Source: an uncultured Granulosicoccaceae bacterium (GTDB lineage Bacteria; Pseudomonadota; Gammaproteobacteria; Granulosicoccales; Granulosicoccaceae). Taken from it: a stretch of 64,000 nt of DNA. The stretch is from the NCBI GenBank assembly GCA_938028465.1, contig CALJAA010000011.1, forward strand, positions 1-64,000, read 5' to 3'. This document shows, piece by piece, positions 20,307 to 31,413 of this stretch (its first letter is position 1; every line of letters starts with the position of its first letter). The notes beneath the pieces were generated by a model, which saw only the letters and a program-made list of their open reading frames with translations, was not told the origin of the DNA and made no database searches. Made by a program: the position numbers and the translations under genes.

Positions 20307-21551
20307 ATGCACAGTAAATGCAATCTAAGCAACAGCTTACGCTCAAAGTTACTATTAACGGGCTTTTTATTCATCATACCAAGTTGGTTATGGGCACAAG
20401 CTGAAAACTCGCTACCTATCGCTGATGCACATGTACACTACAGTCACGATTCAGTTGAGTTAACGCCACCTGCACGCGTTATAGAAATCATGCGCGAAGC
20501 AGGTTTAAAGTTTGCGCTTGTTTCCAGCTCAGATGATAATGGCACTCAACTTTTGTCAGAATTGGCCCCTGATTTAATTATTCCAGGGCTCAGACCATAC
20601 CGACGCCGCGGAGAACTCAGCAGTTGGTTTACCGATCCGGCGGCACTCGAGTACGTCGAACAATTACTAAGCATTAATCGCTACGCAAGCATCGGCGAAT
20701 TTCATTTATTCGGTGATGATGTTGATTTGCCCATCCCCCGTCGCATCGTTGAACTAGCTGAACAATATAATTTAGTGTTGCATGCTCATTCCGATGCAGA
20801 TGCAGTTGAACGGCTGTTGGCGCAAAACGATAAGGTGAAAGTACTCTGGGCCCACTCAGGCTTTGAAGAACCAGAAGCAATATCAGCGATGCTCACCAAA
20901 CACGATCGCCTTTGGGCAGATCTTGCTTTCCGATCAGAAGTCGGTAGTGGCGGCAGCTTAAGCAAGGAGTGGATAGCACTTTTCAACGATCATCCTGACC
21001 GCATGATGCTAGGCACTGATACCTACACACCTGAACGCATGTACTTTATACCGAGCCATGCAGATTCAGCACGCGTCTGGTTAGAAACTTTACCGAAAGA
21101 TTTATCTGAAAAGATCGCATGGAAAAACGCATACGATCTGCTTACGCCGATTTGGCAGGCCAACAAACACACAAACTCAAATGGCATAACAAGTGATACT
21201 GCATGCGACGCTATCTCAAAAAACGAGGCGATCACTATGGAGTCTGAAAACTACTCGGTTCACCTACAGCCTACCAGCCCAATCACCGTCGGCCAGGCAG
21301 CATCTGTGCGCGTAACGCTATGCGGTGCCACCACGCTAGACACAACGCTGAAGCTTGACGCCAGCATGCCAGCACATGGCCATGGCACAAACTACACACC
21401 TGAACACCAAATCGAAGCACATTCAGACAAGCACATGCAGTATCTTGTAGAAGGTGTTGTATTGCACATGCCAGGTGAATGGCAATGGCAGGTAGAGGTT
21501 CGTACAGGCAGCACTCGCGAATCGCTAAGCCATCGCTTCTCTGTAGAGTAA
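20307..21551 (+). CDS. Exported amidohydrolase-like protein with C-terminal YtkA-like domain
   Basis: Signal peptide; IADAHVHYSHD metal motif; C-terminus SMPAHGHGTNYTP...VLHMPGEWQWQVEV typical of YtkA-like beta domains. Confidence 0.75.
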   Translation: MHSKCNLSNSLRSKLLLTGFLFIIPSWLWAQAENSLPIADAHVHYSHDSVELTPPARVIEIMREAGLKFALVSSSDDNGTQLLSELAPDLIIPGLRPYRRRGELSSWFTDPAALEYVEQLLSINRYASIGEFHLFGDDVDLPIPRRIVELAEQYNLVLHAHSDADAVERLLAQNDKVKVLWAHSGFEEPEAISAMLTKHDRLWADLAFRSEVGSGGSLSKEWIALFNDHPDRMMLGTDTYTPERMYFIPSHADSARVWLETLPKDLSEKIAWKNAYDLLTPIWQANKHTNSNGITSDTACDAISKNEAITMESENYSVHLQPTSPITVGQAASVRVTLCGATTLDTTLKLDASMPAHGHGTNYTPEHQIEAHSDKHMQYLVEGVVLHMPGEWQWQVEVRTGSTRESLSHRFSVE

Positions 21552-21564
21552 CCCCAGCAATGCC

Positions 21565-22731
21565 ATGAGAAAGCTCCTTTACAAATCACCCTATGCGTTT
21601 CTACTAAGTTTTCTGCTATTGCAGACAAGCTATGCAGATAACGATACTACCCATGATTCTATTTTTACCGACGCAGAGGTTCGGCGCATACTTTCGTTTG
21701 GGCCTTGGCCAAGCACAATACCAGCTGATCCTGGAAACGAATTCTCAGGACTTAGCACAGCAGAGAAAATTGGCGAAAAACTATTCTCAGATACAGATTT
21801 ATCAGGCGATAAAACGCTGTCTTGCGCCAGCTGTCATCAAGCGAAAAAAGGGTTCTCAGACAAACTACCGTTAGCACAAGGCGTGCAACAACACGTCCGC
21901 AATACTCAAGGCTTATTGGATGTTGGAATGCAGCGCTGGTTTGGCTGGGATGGTGGCACCGATAGTTTATGGGCTGCTACGCTTCGGCCAATGCTCTCAG
22001 ATATAGAAATGGCAGGCGACATTTCAACAATCGCTACACGTTTAAAAGAGAAGCCCTCTATATTCAATTCGCTTACGCAATCAGGAAAACACCGCAATCC
22101 CATAAGCTTAACTGATGAAGAGTTAGTCGTAGGAGCTGCAAAAACTATAGCCGCTTATATGCGTACTCTTCGATCAGGAACCACCGACTTTGATCGTTAT
22201 TACCAAGCATTAGTAAATAATGACATTAACGGGCAACGCAAATACTCTGCTGCGGCCAAGCGCGGCCTTAAATTATTTATTGGTGATGCCAATTGTCATG
22301 TTTGCCACTTCGGGCCAAACTTTTCCAATGGAGAGTTTCATGATACTGGCCGGCCGTTTTTCACCAGCATTGGCAAAGTTGACCCCGGCCGCTATTCCGG
22401 CATCAAGCGAGTACGCGCGGATCCCTACAATCTGGCAGGCAAATTTAATCGCACGGTGGAGGCAAGCGAAATTAGAAAAACAAATAGCGTTAAATTAGTT
22501 CAGGATAACTTCGGGCAATGGCGAACACCATCACTGCGAAACCTAAGTCTAACCGCACCCTATATGCATGACGGTAGCTTAAACACATTACGAGAGGTAG
22601 TGGATGCCTACGCTGATATTGATATGAGCCGCCTACATTCGAAGGGCGAATCAATTCTTCGGCCACTTGAACTCACCAATAGCCAACGCAATGATCTAGT
22701 CCAGTTTTTACAAAGCCTAACGGAACAATAA
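21565..22731 (+). CDS. Di-heme cytochrome c peroxidase/MauG family
   Basis: Two CxxCH motifs (CASCHQ; CHVCHF), TPSLRNLSLTAPYMHDGSLNTLREVVDAY. Confidence 0.92.
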   Translation: MRKLLYKSPYAFLLSFLLLQTSYADNDTTHDSIFTDAEVRRILSFGPWPSTIPADPGNEFSGLSTAEKIGEKLFSDTDLSGDKTLSCASCHQAKKGFSDKLPLAQGVQQHVRNTQGLLDVGMQRWFGWDGGTDSLWAATLRPMLSDIEMAGDISTIATRLKEKPSIFNSLTQSGKHRNPISLTDEELVVGAAKTIAAYMRTLRSGTTDFDRYYQALVNNDINGQRKYSAAAKRGLKLFIGDANCHVCHFGPNFSNGEFHDTGRPFFTSIGKVDPGRYSGIKRVRADPYNLAGKFNRTVEASEIRKTNSVKLVQDNFGQWRTPSLRNLSLTAPYMHDGSLNTLREVVDAYADIDMSRLHSKGESILRPLELTNSQRNDLVQFLQSLTEQ

Positions 22732-22734
22732 ACG

Positions 22735-23958
22735 CTAAGGAGGTAGAACCACAGCTGAGAAAGTGGCAGTAGCACTACCGTTAACTGGCACATCAACCCC
22801 AGTCCAGTTAATCGTATTGCCCGCAACACTAAATGAAGACCCAGGCGGCACGCTCACTGGCGCTACGGATGAGAATCCCGCCGGCACAAGATCTTGAACA
22901 GCAGCGTTGAAAGCTGCACTTGGCCCAACATTATTAACCCGCAGGGTAAATACAACGGTATCGCCCACGTTCGGGCTATTATCGTTAACGGTTTTAACTA
23001 TATCTAATGCAACTTCGGCATCATCTTCCAGTAGCGTCACGATAGCAGTATCGCTTATGTCGATACCATGCGTTGTGTTGCTCAAATTCGACAAGCTAAC
23101 CGCAAGCGTTTGATCCCCTTCCGGCACACCGTCAGCAATGGGTGTCACCGTAAACGTTTGGCTACTACCAGCTTGCCCAGTAAAGGTGAGCGTACCCGAT
23201 GATGCTGTGTAATCACTATCGCCAATGGTGGCGGTACCATCACTAGTTTGGTAATCAACGGTAAACGCAACAAAGCCGCTTGCATCGCGAACATTATGCG
23301 ACAACGTTGCCGTTAACGTAATCGGCCCGCCATCTTCTGGGGCTGACACGTCTGTGATAGTGATCGTCTCTTGCACATCAGCAACAATCAGAAAATCCTC
23401 AGAATCACCAAATCCATTAACGCCGCAACCGTTAGCAGGGTCGAGATTGTTATAGCTTAATGTGACGCGTCCTCGATAAGTTGTATCTTCAGTGACGCTG
23501 GGTATCGTAATGTTTTGAGTAACAACGCAGCCAGCGGGTGTTGCAGTTTGGTCGTAATTACATGAAGCATTATTAAGTTGCTCAGGCGTACCATCATTAT
23601 CAGAATCTAATGAGATGATAATATTTTCAACATCACCAGTTGCAGCCTGCCCTCCTCCAGGTTGCTCAGTATCACCAACCGTTACCGGCACAGCTAATAC
23701 ACTACCGCTGGGATAATCACCTCCAATTAAAATTGGCAGAGTGATACTTTCATACGCACTGTCATTGGTGATCGCGCATAGGCCTACCGGCGTATAACGT
23801 TGAGCTGATACAGGAAATGTTAATATCAAACCCACTGCAGCAATACCCAAGGTAGAGGCATGGATTGCCCTATCATTGGCTATTTTGGTGCGGTTCTGTG
23901 AGCGCAAGAACATCATGTGTCCGTTTTGAAGATAAGCGAGCAACTCCTGAGCTCCCAA
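22735..23958 (-). CDS. Secreted surface protein with Calx-beta and DUF11 domains
   Basis: FTVDYQTSDGTATIGDSDYTASSGTLTFTGQAGSSQTFTVTPIADGVPEGDQTL (Calx-beta); DIVKTVNDNSPNVGDTVVFTLRVNNVGPSAAFNAAVQDLVPAGF (DUF11). Confidence 0.85.
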   Translation of the reverse strand: MGAQELLAYLQNGHMMFLRSQNRTKIANDRAIHASTLGIAAVGLILTFPVSAQRYTPVGLCAITNDSAYESITLPILIGGDYPSGSVLAVPVTVGDTEQPGGGQAATGDVENIIISLDSDNDGTPEQLNNASCNYDQTATPAGCVVTQNITIPSVTEDTTYRGRVTLSYNNLDPANGCGVNGFGDSEDFLIVADVQETITITDVSAPEDGGPITLTATLSHNVRDASGFVAFTVDYQTSDGTATIGDSDYTASSGTLTFTGQAGSSQTFTVTPIADGVPEGDQTLAVSLSNLSNTTHGIDISDTAIVTLLEDDAEVALDIVKTVNDNSPNVGDTVVFTLRVNNVGPSAAFNAAVQDLVPAGFSSVAPVSVPPGSSFSVAGNTINWTGVDVPVNGSATATFSAVVLPP

Positions 23959-24035
23959 TTAAATCCTTATTCGGTACTACTCAATTAATATGCCAGCAGA
24001 AACGGCAGCTAACCCCGCCAATCAACACATAAAGG

Positions 24036-25178
24036 CTAAGTTGACTTAGCAGCCACCCGTATCCGCCAACACAACCCCAATCCTAATAGCGCATACACAA
24101 CAGCCATACTTATTGGTAAGCCATCAGCACCAAAACCTGCCATCGCCCAACCACCAATTAACGACCCACACAGCGCACCTAACCCCCACATCGTGGCAAA
24201 GGCCGACGAACCAGCAATGAGTTCTTGGCCTTCAAACCTATCACCTAAATCAGCCAACGCCACCGTATAAATACCGTACCCAGCCGCACCACAAATAATA
24301 AGGACCGGCCACATACCCCAGCTGTTTATTGTAAAAGGCAACATCAACAACGTAATAGTCGTGATAACAGCGCAACCTAACATCACTAGGCGTTTGGAGT
24401 ATTTATCGCTAAGGTAACCTATAGGTAGTTGCAACACGATATTGCCCGCTATCAATGCGGTTAGTGCCATCGCCGCCACTTCAAAACTTCTGCCGCTATG
24501 CATCGCATAAATGGGCAACAGTGACAAGGTAGCGGCATCAAATATCGCGAATGCAAACACACACGCTAGTAATAATGGTGCTTTGGGCACAAAAGCAAAT
24601 ATTCCATCTGAAGCAGGCTGATCATGCTCCGACGCTTCACCTTCATCAATAAATAATAAAGGTACCACTCCCAACATTAATACCACTGATCCGATAACAA
24701 AAGGTAGCCATCCATCCACACCGGTTTGGCTAACGATGGCAGGGCCCGCAGCAAAACTTAAAGACAAGACACTTGCATAGATAGCAACCACTTTGCCACG
24801 TGAGCTCTCATCCGCTGAGCTGACAATCCAAGCCTCACTTAATACAAACAGTAACGATGTGGTTGCACCCATGATTAATCGCAATACAAACCAAGACTCT
24901 AGCGAGGTGAATATGTTAAATGAGATCATCAGCACCGCAGTCAGTACGGCAGCGATGATGGCAACTCGCTTAGCTCCTAAGGTGCGACATACAAACGGAA
25001 TGGCAGACGAGAACATCAAAATACCAATCGGCATCATCGCGGAATTTAGCCCAATCATCTGCGGGCTCACACCCCGTTGCTCTAATATTAATGAAAGCAA
25101 GGGGTAGGTCATGCCAAAGGAAAACCCAAAGACCGCTATCGACAAGCACGCAGCAACAAGATTACGGTTATTGGTCAT
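24036..25178 (-). CDS. MFS transporter
   Basis: 12-TM-like hydrophobicity; LPIGYLSDKYSKRLVM MFS loop. Confidence 0.88.
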   Translation of the reverse strand: MTNNRNLVAACLSIAVFGFSFGMTYPLLSLILEQRGVSPQMIGLNSAMMPIGILMFSSAIPFVCRTLGAKRVAIIAAVLTAVLMISFNIFTSLESWFVLRLIMGATTSLLFVLSEAWIVSSADESSRGKVVAIYASVLSLSFAAGPAIVSQTGVDGWLPFVIGSVVLMLGVVPLLFIDEGEASEHDQPASDGIFAFVPKAPLLLACVFAFAIFDAATLSLLPIYAMHSGRSFEVAAMALTALIAGNIVLQLPIGYLSDKYSKRLVMLGCAVITTITLLMLPFTINSWGMWPVLIICGAAGYGIYTVALADLGDRFEGQELIAGSSAFATMWGLGALCGSLIGGWAMAGFGADGLPISMAVVYALLGLGLCWRIRVAAKST

Positions 25179-25265
25179 AACTTAGAAAGATCGACATGGG
25201 TTTGAGAGCAGAACGGTGCACTTTGGGTTAATCATATTGATTAACTACCCATTAAATTACCGAAG

Positions 25266-27752
25266 TTGCAAATGGCTGGGAACCATTCTGCCAGAATTCT
25301 AACAAATGACTCACATAACCTAAGGATATTGATGCCAATGAGGTTCTCAGCAACACTTTCGACAGTGAGCCGCGGCAATGCATGTCCCCGCCTCATTTCC
25401 ATCTTATCCTTCTACATCATGCTAATCGGCGGCATTGTCAGCCCATCCATCAGCACAGCAGCGGAGGAGACTAAAATCGTCGCATTAGACGAAAATCCAA
25501 TCTTGACCGACGGCCTGCTAAAAGCCCTAAAAGATATGGGGCCAAATTACCAGCCCCGAACTGAGCACTTATTAGAAGATGGATCTCCCATCTTTACCAA
25601 CCGCTTAATACTCGAAGCCTCACCCTATTTAATACAACACGCCCATAACCCCGTCAATTGGTACCCTTGGGGTGACGAAGCCTTTCAAGCAGCCAAAGAT
25701 CAAAACAAGCCGGTGTTTCTGTCAATCGGTTATGCCACTTGCCATTGGTGCCACGTCATGGAACGCGAAAGCTTTGAAGATCTAGACATCGCTAAGCTTC
25801 TTAACGATAACTATATTGCGATTAAGGTCGATAGAGAACAACTACCCGACATCGATGCCATGTACATGACTGCAGTCATGATGATCACTGGTAGCGGGGG
25901 TTGGCCCATGTCGAGCTGGTTAGATGAGCAAGGCCGACCATTTTACGGTGGTACTTATTTTCCAGTTGAACGTTTTGATCAATTACTTACCCGAATTAAC
26001 GATTTATGGCGCACCGACAAAGGCGTATTGATGGAGCAAGCTGATCAGATATCAGCCGCAATGAACAAAGTAAATAGCACGACCGTGGCAGCCAATGCCT
26101 TTGGCGACACCGAAATCAAAGCCGCGCTCTCACAGGCAATTGCTGGCTTTGATGAAAACAACGGTGGCTTTGGTGACGCACCTAAGTTTCCACGCGAATC
26201 AACACTCTACTTTCTGCTAGACCAGGCGAGACGAAGCAATGCTGATGCCCAAAACATTGCCGTAAGCACCTTGAGCTTTATGGCAAACGGCGGCATACAT
26301 GACCATATTGCAGGAGGTTTTCATCGTTATTCAGTGGACAGCCAATGGCTGGTACCGCATTTTGAGAAAATGCTCTACAACCAAGCAGCCCTAGCCAGAA
26401 ACTATTCGCAAGCTTGGCAACTCACAGCTGATATTAACCATCAACGTACCGCCACTCGAATACTCGACTATGTCTTGCGTGAAATGCGGGCTGACAATAA
26501 GTTGTTTTATTCAGCCACGGACGCAGACTCAGAAGGCGAAGAAGGTCGCTTTTTTGTCTGGACGCCTGAAGAATTAGACGAGCTACTCGGTAAAGATGCC
26601 GAGCTTGCAAAAGACATATGGAACATCACTGGCGAAGGAAGCTTCGAAGGCGAAAGTATCATTCATATGGATCGCCCATTGGCCGAAATAGCGGAGCTCA
26701 ATCAACTCAGCAATGAAGCGTTGCTCAACAAACTCGATAAATGGTCGGGTATTTTGCTAGAAGCGCGTCAATCAAGGGAAAAGCCGCTACTTGATAGTAA
26801 GTCTCTTACCAGCTGGAATGGCATGATGATCTCAGCGTTGGCAGAAGGTAGCACTGCGCTAAGCCGAGACGACTATCTCACCGCCGCTATTGCCACTGCT
26901 AATTCGCTATGGGACCTCATGGTGACAAAAGACAATGGCCTGTACCGAAGTTACTACGAAGGCAAAACATCCATAGAAGGCACACAACCCGACTATGCCT
27001 TCTTTGCTGAAGGCTTAATCGCTCTATACGATGCGACGGGCGATCAACGGTGGCTAGATAAAGCGGCAGTGCTAACCGACGAAATGCACAATCGTTTTTG
27101 GGATACGGCAAACGGTGCATACTTTATGGGTGGCGAACGAGTAGCAGGCGCAAAACTCGCAATACGACCAAAAGACATTCACGACAATGCCCAACCCACT
27201 GGTAACTCAGTAGCAATGCGAGTGTTGGCAAAATTGTTCAAACGCACCGGCGAACCGCGCTTTGACGAAAGAGCCAACGAGCAAATTGTAGCCTTGTCCG
27301 GATCAGTAGCTGAATCACCGGCTGGGTTTTTCTACTTTTTACTTGGCGCTAACGAACACCTAAACGGTGAAATCGGGCCACAACAATACGCGGCTCGTGG
27401 CCGTGTTGCAGCCTTTGCAGCACGTAATAATGGCATGTTGGACATCACATTGAAGATAGCACCAGGCTGGCATATTAATTCAGATAAACCCAATCAAGAA
27501 TATTTAATACCAACACAGTTATTGTTAGCAAATGAACAACCAGCATCAGGCACTTTATACCCTAAAGCCATTAGCCAATCATTGAGTTTTGAAAAAACAA
27601 AGCTATCGTTGTTTGAAGGCAATTTTAAGATTAGCGCCCCACTAAACAGTGATAATGGTGAAGCACCAGTGTATAAACTACAGCTACAAGCGTGTGATGA
27701 TAAACAATGCTTACCGCCAGAAACTGTAACCTTCACACTCGCAAAAAACTAG
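25266..27752 (+). CDS. DUF255/YyaL-type thioredoxin-domain protein with C-terminal DsbD N-domain-like extension
   Basis: [46 protein letters not shown]-terminal [26 protein letters not shown]...[19 protein letters not shown]. Confidence 0.88.
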   Translation: MQMAGNHSARILTNDSHNLRILMPMRFSATLSTVSRGNACPRLISILSFYIMLIGGIVSPSISTAAEETKIVALDENPILTDGLLKALKDMGPNYQPRTEHLLEDGSPIFTNRLILEASPYLIQHAHNPVNWYPWGDEAFQAAKDQNKPVFLSIGYATCHWCHVMERESFEDLDIAKLLNDNYIAIKVDREQLPDIDAMYMTAVMMITGSGGWPMSSWLDEQGRPFYGGTYFPVERFDQLLTRINDLWRTDKGVLMEQADQISAAMNKVNSTTVAANAFGDTEIKAALSQAIAGFDENNGGFGDAPKFPRESTLYFLLDQARRSNADAQNIAVSTLSFMANGGIHDHIAGGFHRYSVDSQWLVPHFEKMLYNQAALARNYSQAWQLTADINHQRTATRILDYVLREMRADNKLFYSATDADSEGEEGRFFVWTPEELDELLGKDAELAKDIWNITGEGSFEGESIIHMDRPLAEIAELNQLSNEALLNKLDKWSGILLEARQSREKPLLDSKSLTSWNGMMISALAEGSTALSRDDYLTAAIATANSLWDLMVTKDNGLYRSYYEGKTSIEGTQPDYAFFAEGLIALYDATGDQRWLDKAAVLTDEMHNRFWDTANGAYFMGGERVAGAKLAIRPKDIHDNAQPTGNSVAMRVLAKLFKRTGEPRFDERANEQIVALSGSVAESPAGFFYFLLGANEHLNGEIGPQQYAARGRVAAFAARNNGMLDITLKIAPGWHINSDKPNQEYLIPTQLLLANEQPASGTLYPKAISQSLSFEKTKLSLFEGNFKISAPLNSDNGEAPVYKLQLQACDDKQCLPPETVTFTLAKN

Positions 27753-27940
27753 AGCCACCAGAAAACTCTCCAGCTCTCTAGAAGCACTTGATGCTTTAGC
27801 CATTCACGTGCAGTAAGCGAATAGTCGCTTTCTACGCGATTGATCCAGAATCATTCAATTCCGATATACTCAACGCATAGTGACCACGCAGGTTACTAGA
27901 GGCTCGAAAAAACAATAAATCAACGATCAAAGGGCATGTT

Positions 27941-29140
27941 TTGAGGTTTTGGAGCAACACTAGCAGCTTAGCTACAGAGTTTATAGGTGATCAAACACGA
28001 ATACTAGCCGCACTCTGGATAGGATTACCTTTGGGTGTTATCTCACACGCTGGCTTTTTGATTCTATTCTGGGTTCTGGATTTTCCAGTGCTAGCATTTT
28101 TTAATATTTTTAGTTTCGCGCTATTTAGCTTTGCAACCTGGCAGCTGTATAAATACAATCTCAACTGGGCTGTCTATGGCTGCATCCTTATTGAAGTACC
28201 GTTGCATGCCGCGCTAGCAACTCTCTATTTGGGCTTTAATTCTGGTTTCTGGTTACTTGTATTTATCAGCATCGCCTTTATCCCTCTCTATCCGATGCTT
28301 TCCCGAGCAGCTCGGGGATTAATCGGCATTCTATTAGTCCTCGGAATTGGCACTGTTGCACTGCTTGCCATTGCAAACGGTTCGATATATGTCATTTCAT
28401 CTACGTTGAGCTCACTGTTTTTGATGATGAACTTAATTGTCCTCGCATTAATAGTCACTATGATTATAGTGTCTTACGATCTAGCTGTTCAACGGGCAGA
28501 AGACGCAATAAAGATAGAATATGACCGAGCAGAATCGCTACTACTCAATGTATTGCCAGCAAGAATTTCCACTCGTTTGAAATCAAATGAAGAACCACTA
28601 GCGGATAACCACGATCAGGTGTCAGTGCTATTTGCTGATATTGCCGGATTCACTAATTTGTCTCGCAATCTAACCGCGCGAGATTTAGTTTCACTGTTAA
28701 ATGATCTTTTTACACGCTTTGATGAAAGCGTAAAGGAGTTAGGCGCAGAAAAAATAAAGACCATTGGCGATGCCTACATGGTCGCAACTGGGTTAGGCGG
28801 CGAGGACGATCATGCAGAAAAAATAGTTGATCTAGCAATAGCGATGCAAGAAGGATTTAACAATTTTACGAAAAAACACGATCTAGATTTACAGCTTAGA
28901 ATTGGCATTCATTCAGGCGCCGTAGTAGCAGGTGTTATCGGCAAGCAGAAATTTTCTTACGACTTATGGGGCAATACGGTAAACGTTGCAAGTAGAATGG
29001 AATCAGAAGGTATCGCAAATCGAATACAAATCTCGGCGGAAACATATGCCTTATTGCCACAGCGCTTTGCCGCAGTTTCACGCGGCGAGATTCAAATCAA
29101 AGGCCATCGAGCCAGAGAGTGCTTTCTTTTGGAATGCTAA
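27941..29140 (+). CDS. Membrane-bound class III adenylate/guanylate cyclase (TTG start assumed by track)
   Basis: SVLFADIAGFTNLSRNLTARDLVSLLNDLFTRFDE...KIKTIGDAYMVATGL...LRIGIHSGAVVAGVIGKQKFSYDLWGNTVNVASRMES; N-terminal TM helices. Confidence 0.93.
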   Translation: MRFWSNTSSLATEFIGDQTRILAALWIGLPLGVISHAGFLILFWVLDFPVLAFFNIFSFALFSFATWQLYKYNLNWAVYGCILIEVPLHAALATLYLGFNSGFWLLVFISIAFIPLYPMLSRAARGLIGILLVLGIGTVALLAIANGSIYVISSTLSSLFLMMNLIVLALIVTMIIVSYDLAVQRAEDAIKIEYDRAESLLLNVLPARISTRLKSNEEPLADNHDQVSVLFADIAGFTNLSRNLTARDLVSLLNDLFTRFDESVKELGAEKIKTIGDAYMVATGLGGEDDHAEKIVDLAIAMQEGFNNFTKKHDLDLQLRIGIHSGAVVAGVIGKQKFSYDLWGNTVNVASRMESEGIANRIQISAETYALLPQRFAAVSRGEIQIKGHRARECFLLEC

Positions 29141-29295
29141 GCGCCAGTAGTAAAACGCCGCGCCCTTCGATCAGCTGCTGCTATAGATGCGAGCAATTGA
29201 TCGAAACACATATACTAACCATCTGAACATCCAAATACGTAGCATCCACGTATAACATCGCGGATAAATCAATAAAAATTAACCGAGGATTCAAA

Positions 29296-29841
29296 ATGAC
29301 GCCATTAAGTCGAAGGCATCGACGCTATTCAACCGCTACGATTTTGTTGATCACACTGCTTTCCGCCTGCAGCAGTACCGGCACACCTCGCGGCATCACG
29401 CCGGTTGCTGGCTTTGAGCTCGATCGGTATCTAGGCAAGTGGTACGAGATAGCTAGGCTTGATCACAAATTTGAACGTGGCTTACAAGGCGTCACGGCTA
29501 CCTACTCACTCAATGAAAACGGCAGTGTAAAAGTTAGCAATAGCGGTGTGTCGACTAAAACGGGTAAACGAGATGACGCAGTGGGAAAAGCGAAATTTAT
29601 TGGCTCTAGCGACGTAGCTCATTTAAAGGTGTCATTCTTTGGTCCGTTCTATGGAAGTTACATCGTGTACGAGTTGGATAAAGAAAACTATGAGTACGCC
29701 CTAGTATCTGGGCCTGATAGAAGCTACATGTGGGTACTCTCGCGGACACCACAGATGGATGCCAAGCGTTATGAAGCACTATTGAAAATTGCCAAAGAGA
29801 ATGGCTTTGATACGGATGCGTTGATTAAGGTTGCGCACTAA
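29296..29841 (+). CDS. blc: Bacterial lipocalin (Blc family) lipoprotein
   Basis: LSACSS lipobox; GFELDRYLGKWYEIARLDHKFERGLQGVTATYSL. Confidence 0.93.
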   Translation: MTPLSRRHRRYSTATILLITLLSACSSTGTPRGITPVAGFELDRYLGKWYEIARLDHKFERGLQGVTATYSLNENGSVKVSNSGVSTKTGKRDDAVGKAKFIGSSDVAHLKVSFFGPFYGSYIVYELDKENYEYALVSGPDRSYMWVLSRTPQMDAKRYEALLKIAKENGFDTDALIKVAH

Positions 29842-29845
29842 GCGC

Positions 29846-29962
29846 GTCATCCCCGCGCAGGCGGGGATCCATTTTCAACCGTAGAATGGATTCCCGGCTA
29901 TGCGGGAATGACACTATTGATCCCCACCTACGCGGGGATGACTGCGCAGGCGGGGATGACTA
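29846..29962. repeat. REP/MITE-like palindromic repeat cluster
   Basis: GTCATCCCCGCGCAGGCGGGGATCCA ... TGGATTCCCGGCTATGCGGGAATGAC ... GATCCCCACCTACGCGGGGATGAC TGCGCAGGCGGGGATGAC. Confidence 0.9.
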
Positions 29963-29982
29963 CCCACGCGAGACAGACGCTA

Positions 29983-31320
29983 CTACTCTTCCATGTCCTG
30001 AGGCAAAATTAGGTTCAATAATATCGCCATAATCGCAGTTGGTGCTACTGCAGAAGTTGCAAGCACTTTAACTGTACCAGGCAAATACTGAACTGCCGTT
30101 GGGACAAGGTTTAAGCCAAGACCAAAAGCCAAAGACACCGCGATGATGATCATCGTACGGCGAGTCATGTTTACCTCGCTCAGCATGTTAAGACCGGCTG
30201 CGGCCACCATACCAAACATGACGATAACACCACCGCCTAATACAGGTAGAGGCATAGACGCGATGACTGCGCCAATCTTTGGCACCAATCCACACACAAC
30301 CATGATAAGGCCTGCAATAGTGACAACGTGACGCGACATGATGCCTGTCATACCGACAATACCGACATTTTGAGAAAACGATGTGTTTGGCAAACCACCA
30401 AAAACGCCAGCTACCGCGGTACCGAGACCGTCGGCATAAGTTGCGCCAGCAATCTCTTTGTCAGTGGCATCACGCCCAGCACCCGCTTTAGCAGTTGCAG
30501 ATACATCACCTACCGTCTCGATTGCCGACACGATCGATACCAATGTCACCGCAAACACGGCACCAAGATTAAATTCAAAACCATAAGGCAGTGGTTTAAC
30601 CGTCGCAAGCCAACCGGCTTTAGAGACGTTATCTAAGTTAACCATACCCAATGCGAAAGCCAGAGCATAACCGGCTAACAAACCGATCAGTATTGCAGCG
30701 CTGGATAGCAGCCCTTTGGAAAAGAACTTCAACCCTAAGGATACGATGATCACAGTCAAAGCAACCGACCAATGCTTAAGAGAGCCAAAACTATCTGCAT
30801 TCATCTGAAAGTCAGCTGCACCACCAGCTGCGTATTTAATCGCAACCGGGATTAGATACAGACCAATAGAGAGGATCACAAGCCCCGTAACCAGTGGTGG
30901 AAAGAGCCAGCGTATTCTTTGAATTACGGCACCCAGGAAAAAGTGAATCACGCCACCGATGATACAAGCGGACAATGCTACATTTAAGCCCATGGTTGCA
31001 GCAATACCTGCCAAAACACCAACAAACGCAAAGCTTGTGCCTTGCATGATTGGCATGCGTGCACCGATGGGCCCTAAGCCGATAGTCTGAAATAGTGTTG
31101 CTACACCGGCAAATAGCATGGCCATCTGGATGAGATACCCAAGATCTGGAGACCCAAAGGCCAGACCCGCTGCACCACCAACGATAATTGAAGGCGTTAC
31201 GTTAGAGGCAAACATTGCTAGTACATGCTGGAGTCCCAGCGGTATACCTTTGCCCAGCCCCGGAAAATGATCCGGGTTTCTCATATCTTCTATATTCATC
31301 CCGGCTTGATTATCAGCCAT
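29983..31320 (-). CDS. NCS2 family purine/xanthine permease
   Basis: GLQHVLAMFASNVTPSIIVGG; SAIETVGDVSATAKAG; GGLPNTSFSQNVGIVGMTG. Confidence 0.93.
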   Translation of the reverse strand: MADNQAGMNIEDMRNPDHFPGLGKGIPLGLQHVLAMFASNVTPSIIVGGAAGLAFGSPDLGYLIQMAMLFAGVATLFQTIGLGPIGARMPIMQGTSFAFVGVLAGIAATMGLNVALSACIIGGVIHFFLGAVIQRIRWLFPPLVTGLVILSIGLYLIPVAIKYAAGGAADFQMNADSFGSLKHWSVALTVIIVSLGLKFFSKGLLSSAAILIGLLAGYALAFALGMVNLDNVSKAGWLATVKPLPYGFEFNLGAVFAVTLVSIVSAIETVGDVSATAKAGAGRDATDKEIAGATYADGLGTAVAGVFGGLPNTSFSQNVGIVGMTGIMSRHVVTIAGLIMVVCGLVPKIGAVIASMPLPVLGGGVIVMFGMVAAAGLNMLSEVNMTRRTMIIIAVSLAFGLGLNLVPTAVQYLPGTVKVLATSAVAPTAIMAILLNLILPQDMEE

Positions 31321-31413
31321 TGAATTCTCCTCGTTGGTCGTACCCTAAAAATTTTAAAATAACCACACACCTAGCGTGTGATCTGTTACCCATACCCCTC
31401 CTGGATACAGCCA

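Noticed and set aside
29846-29962. CRISPR-like array
   Set aside because: Repeats are palindromic, alternate in orientation, and spacing is irregular; no cas genes.
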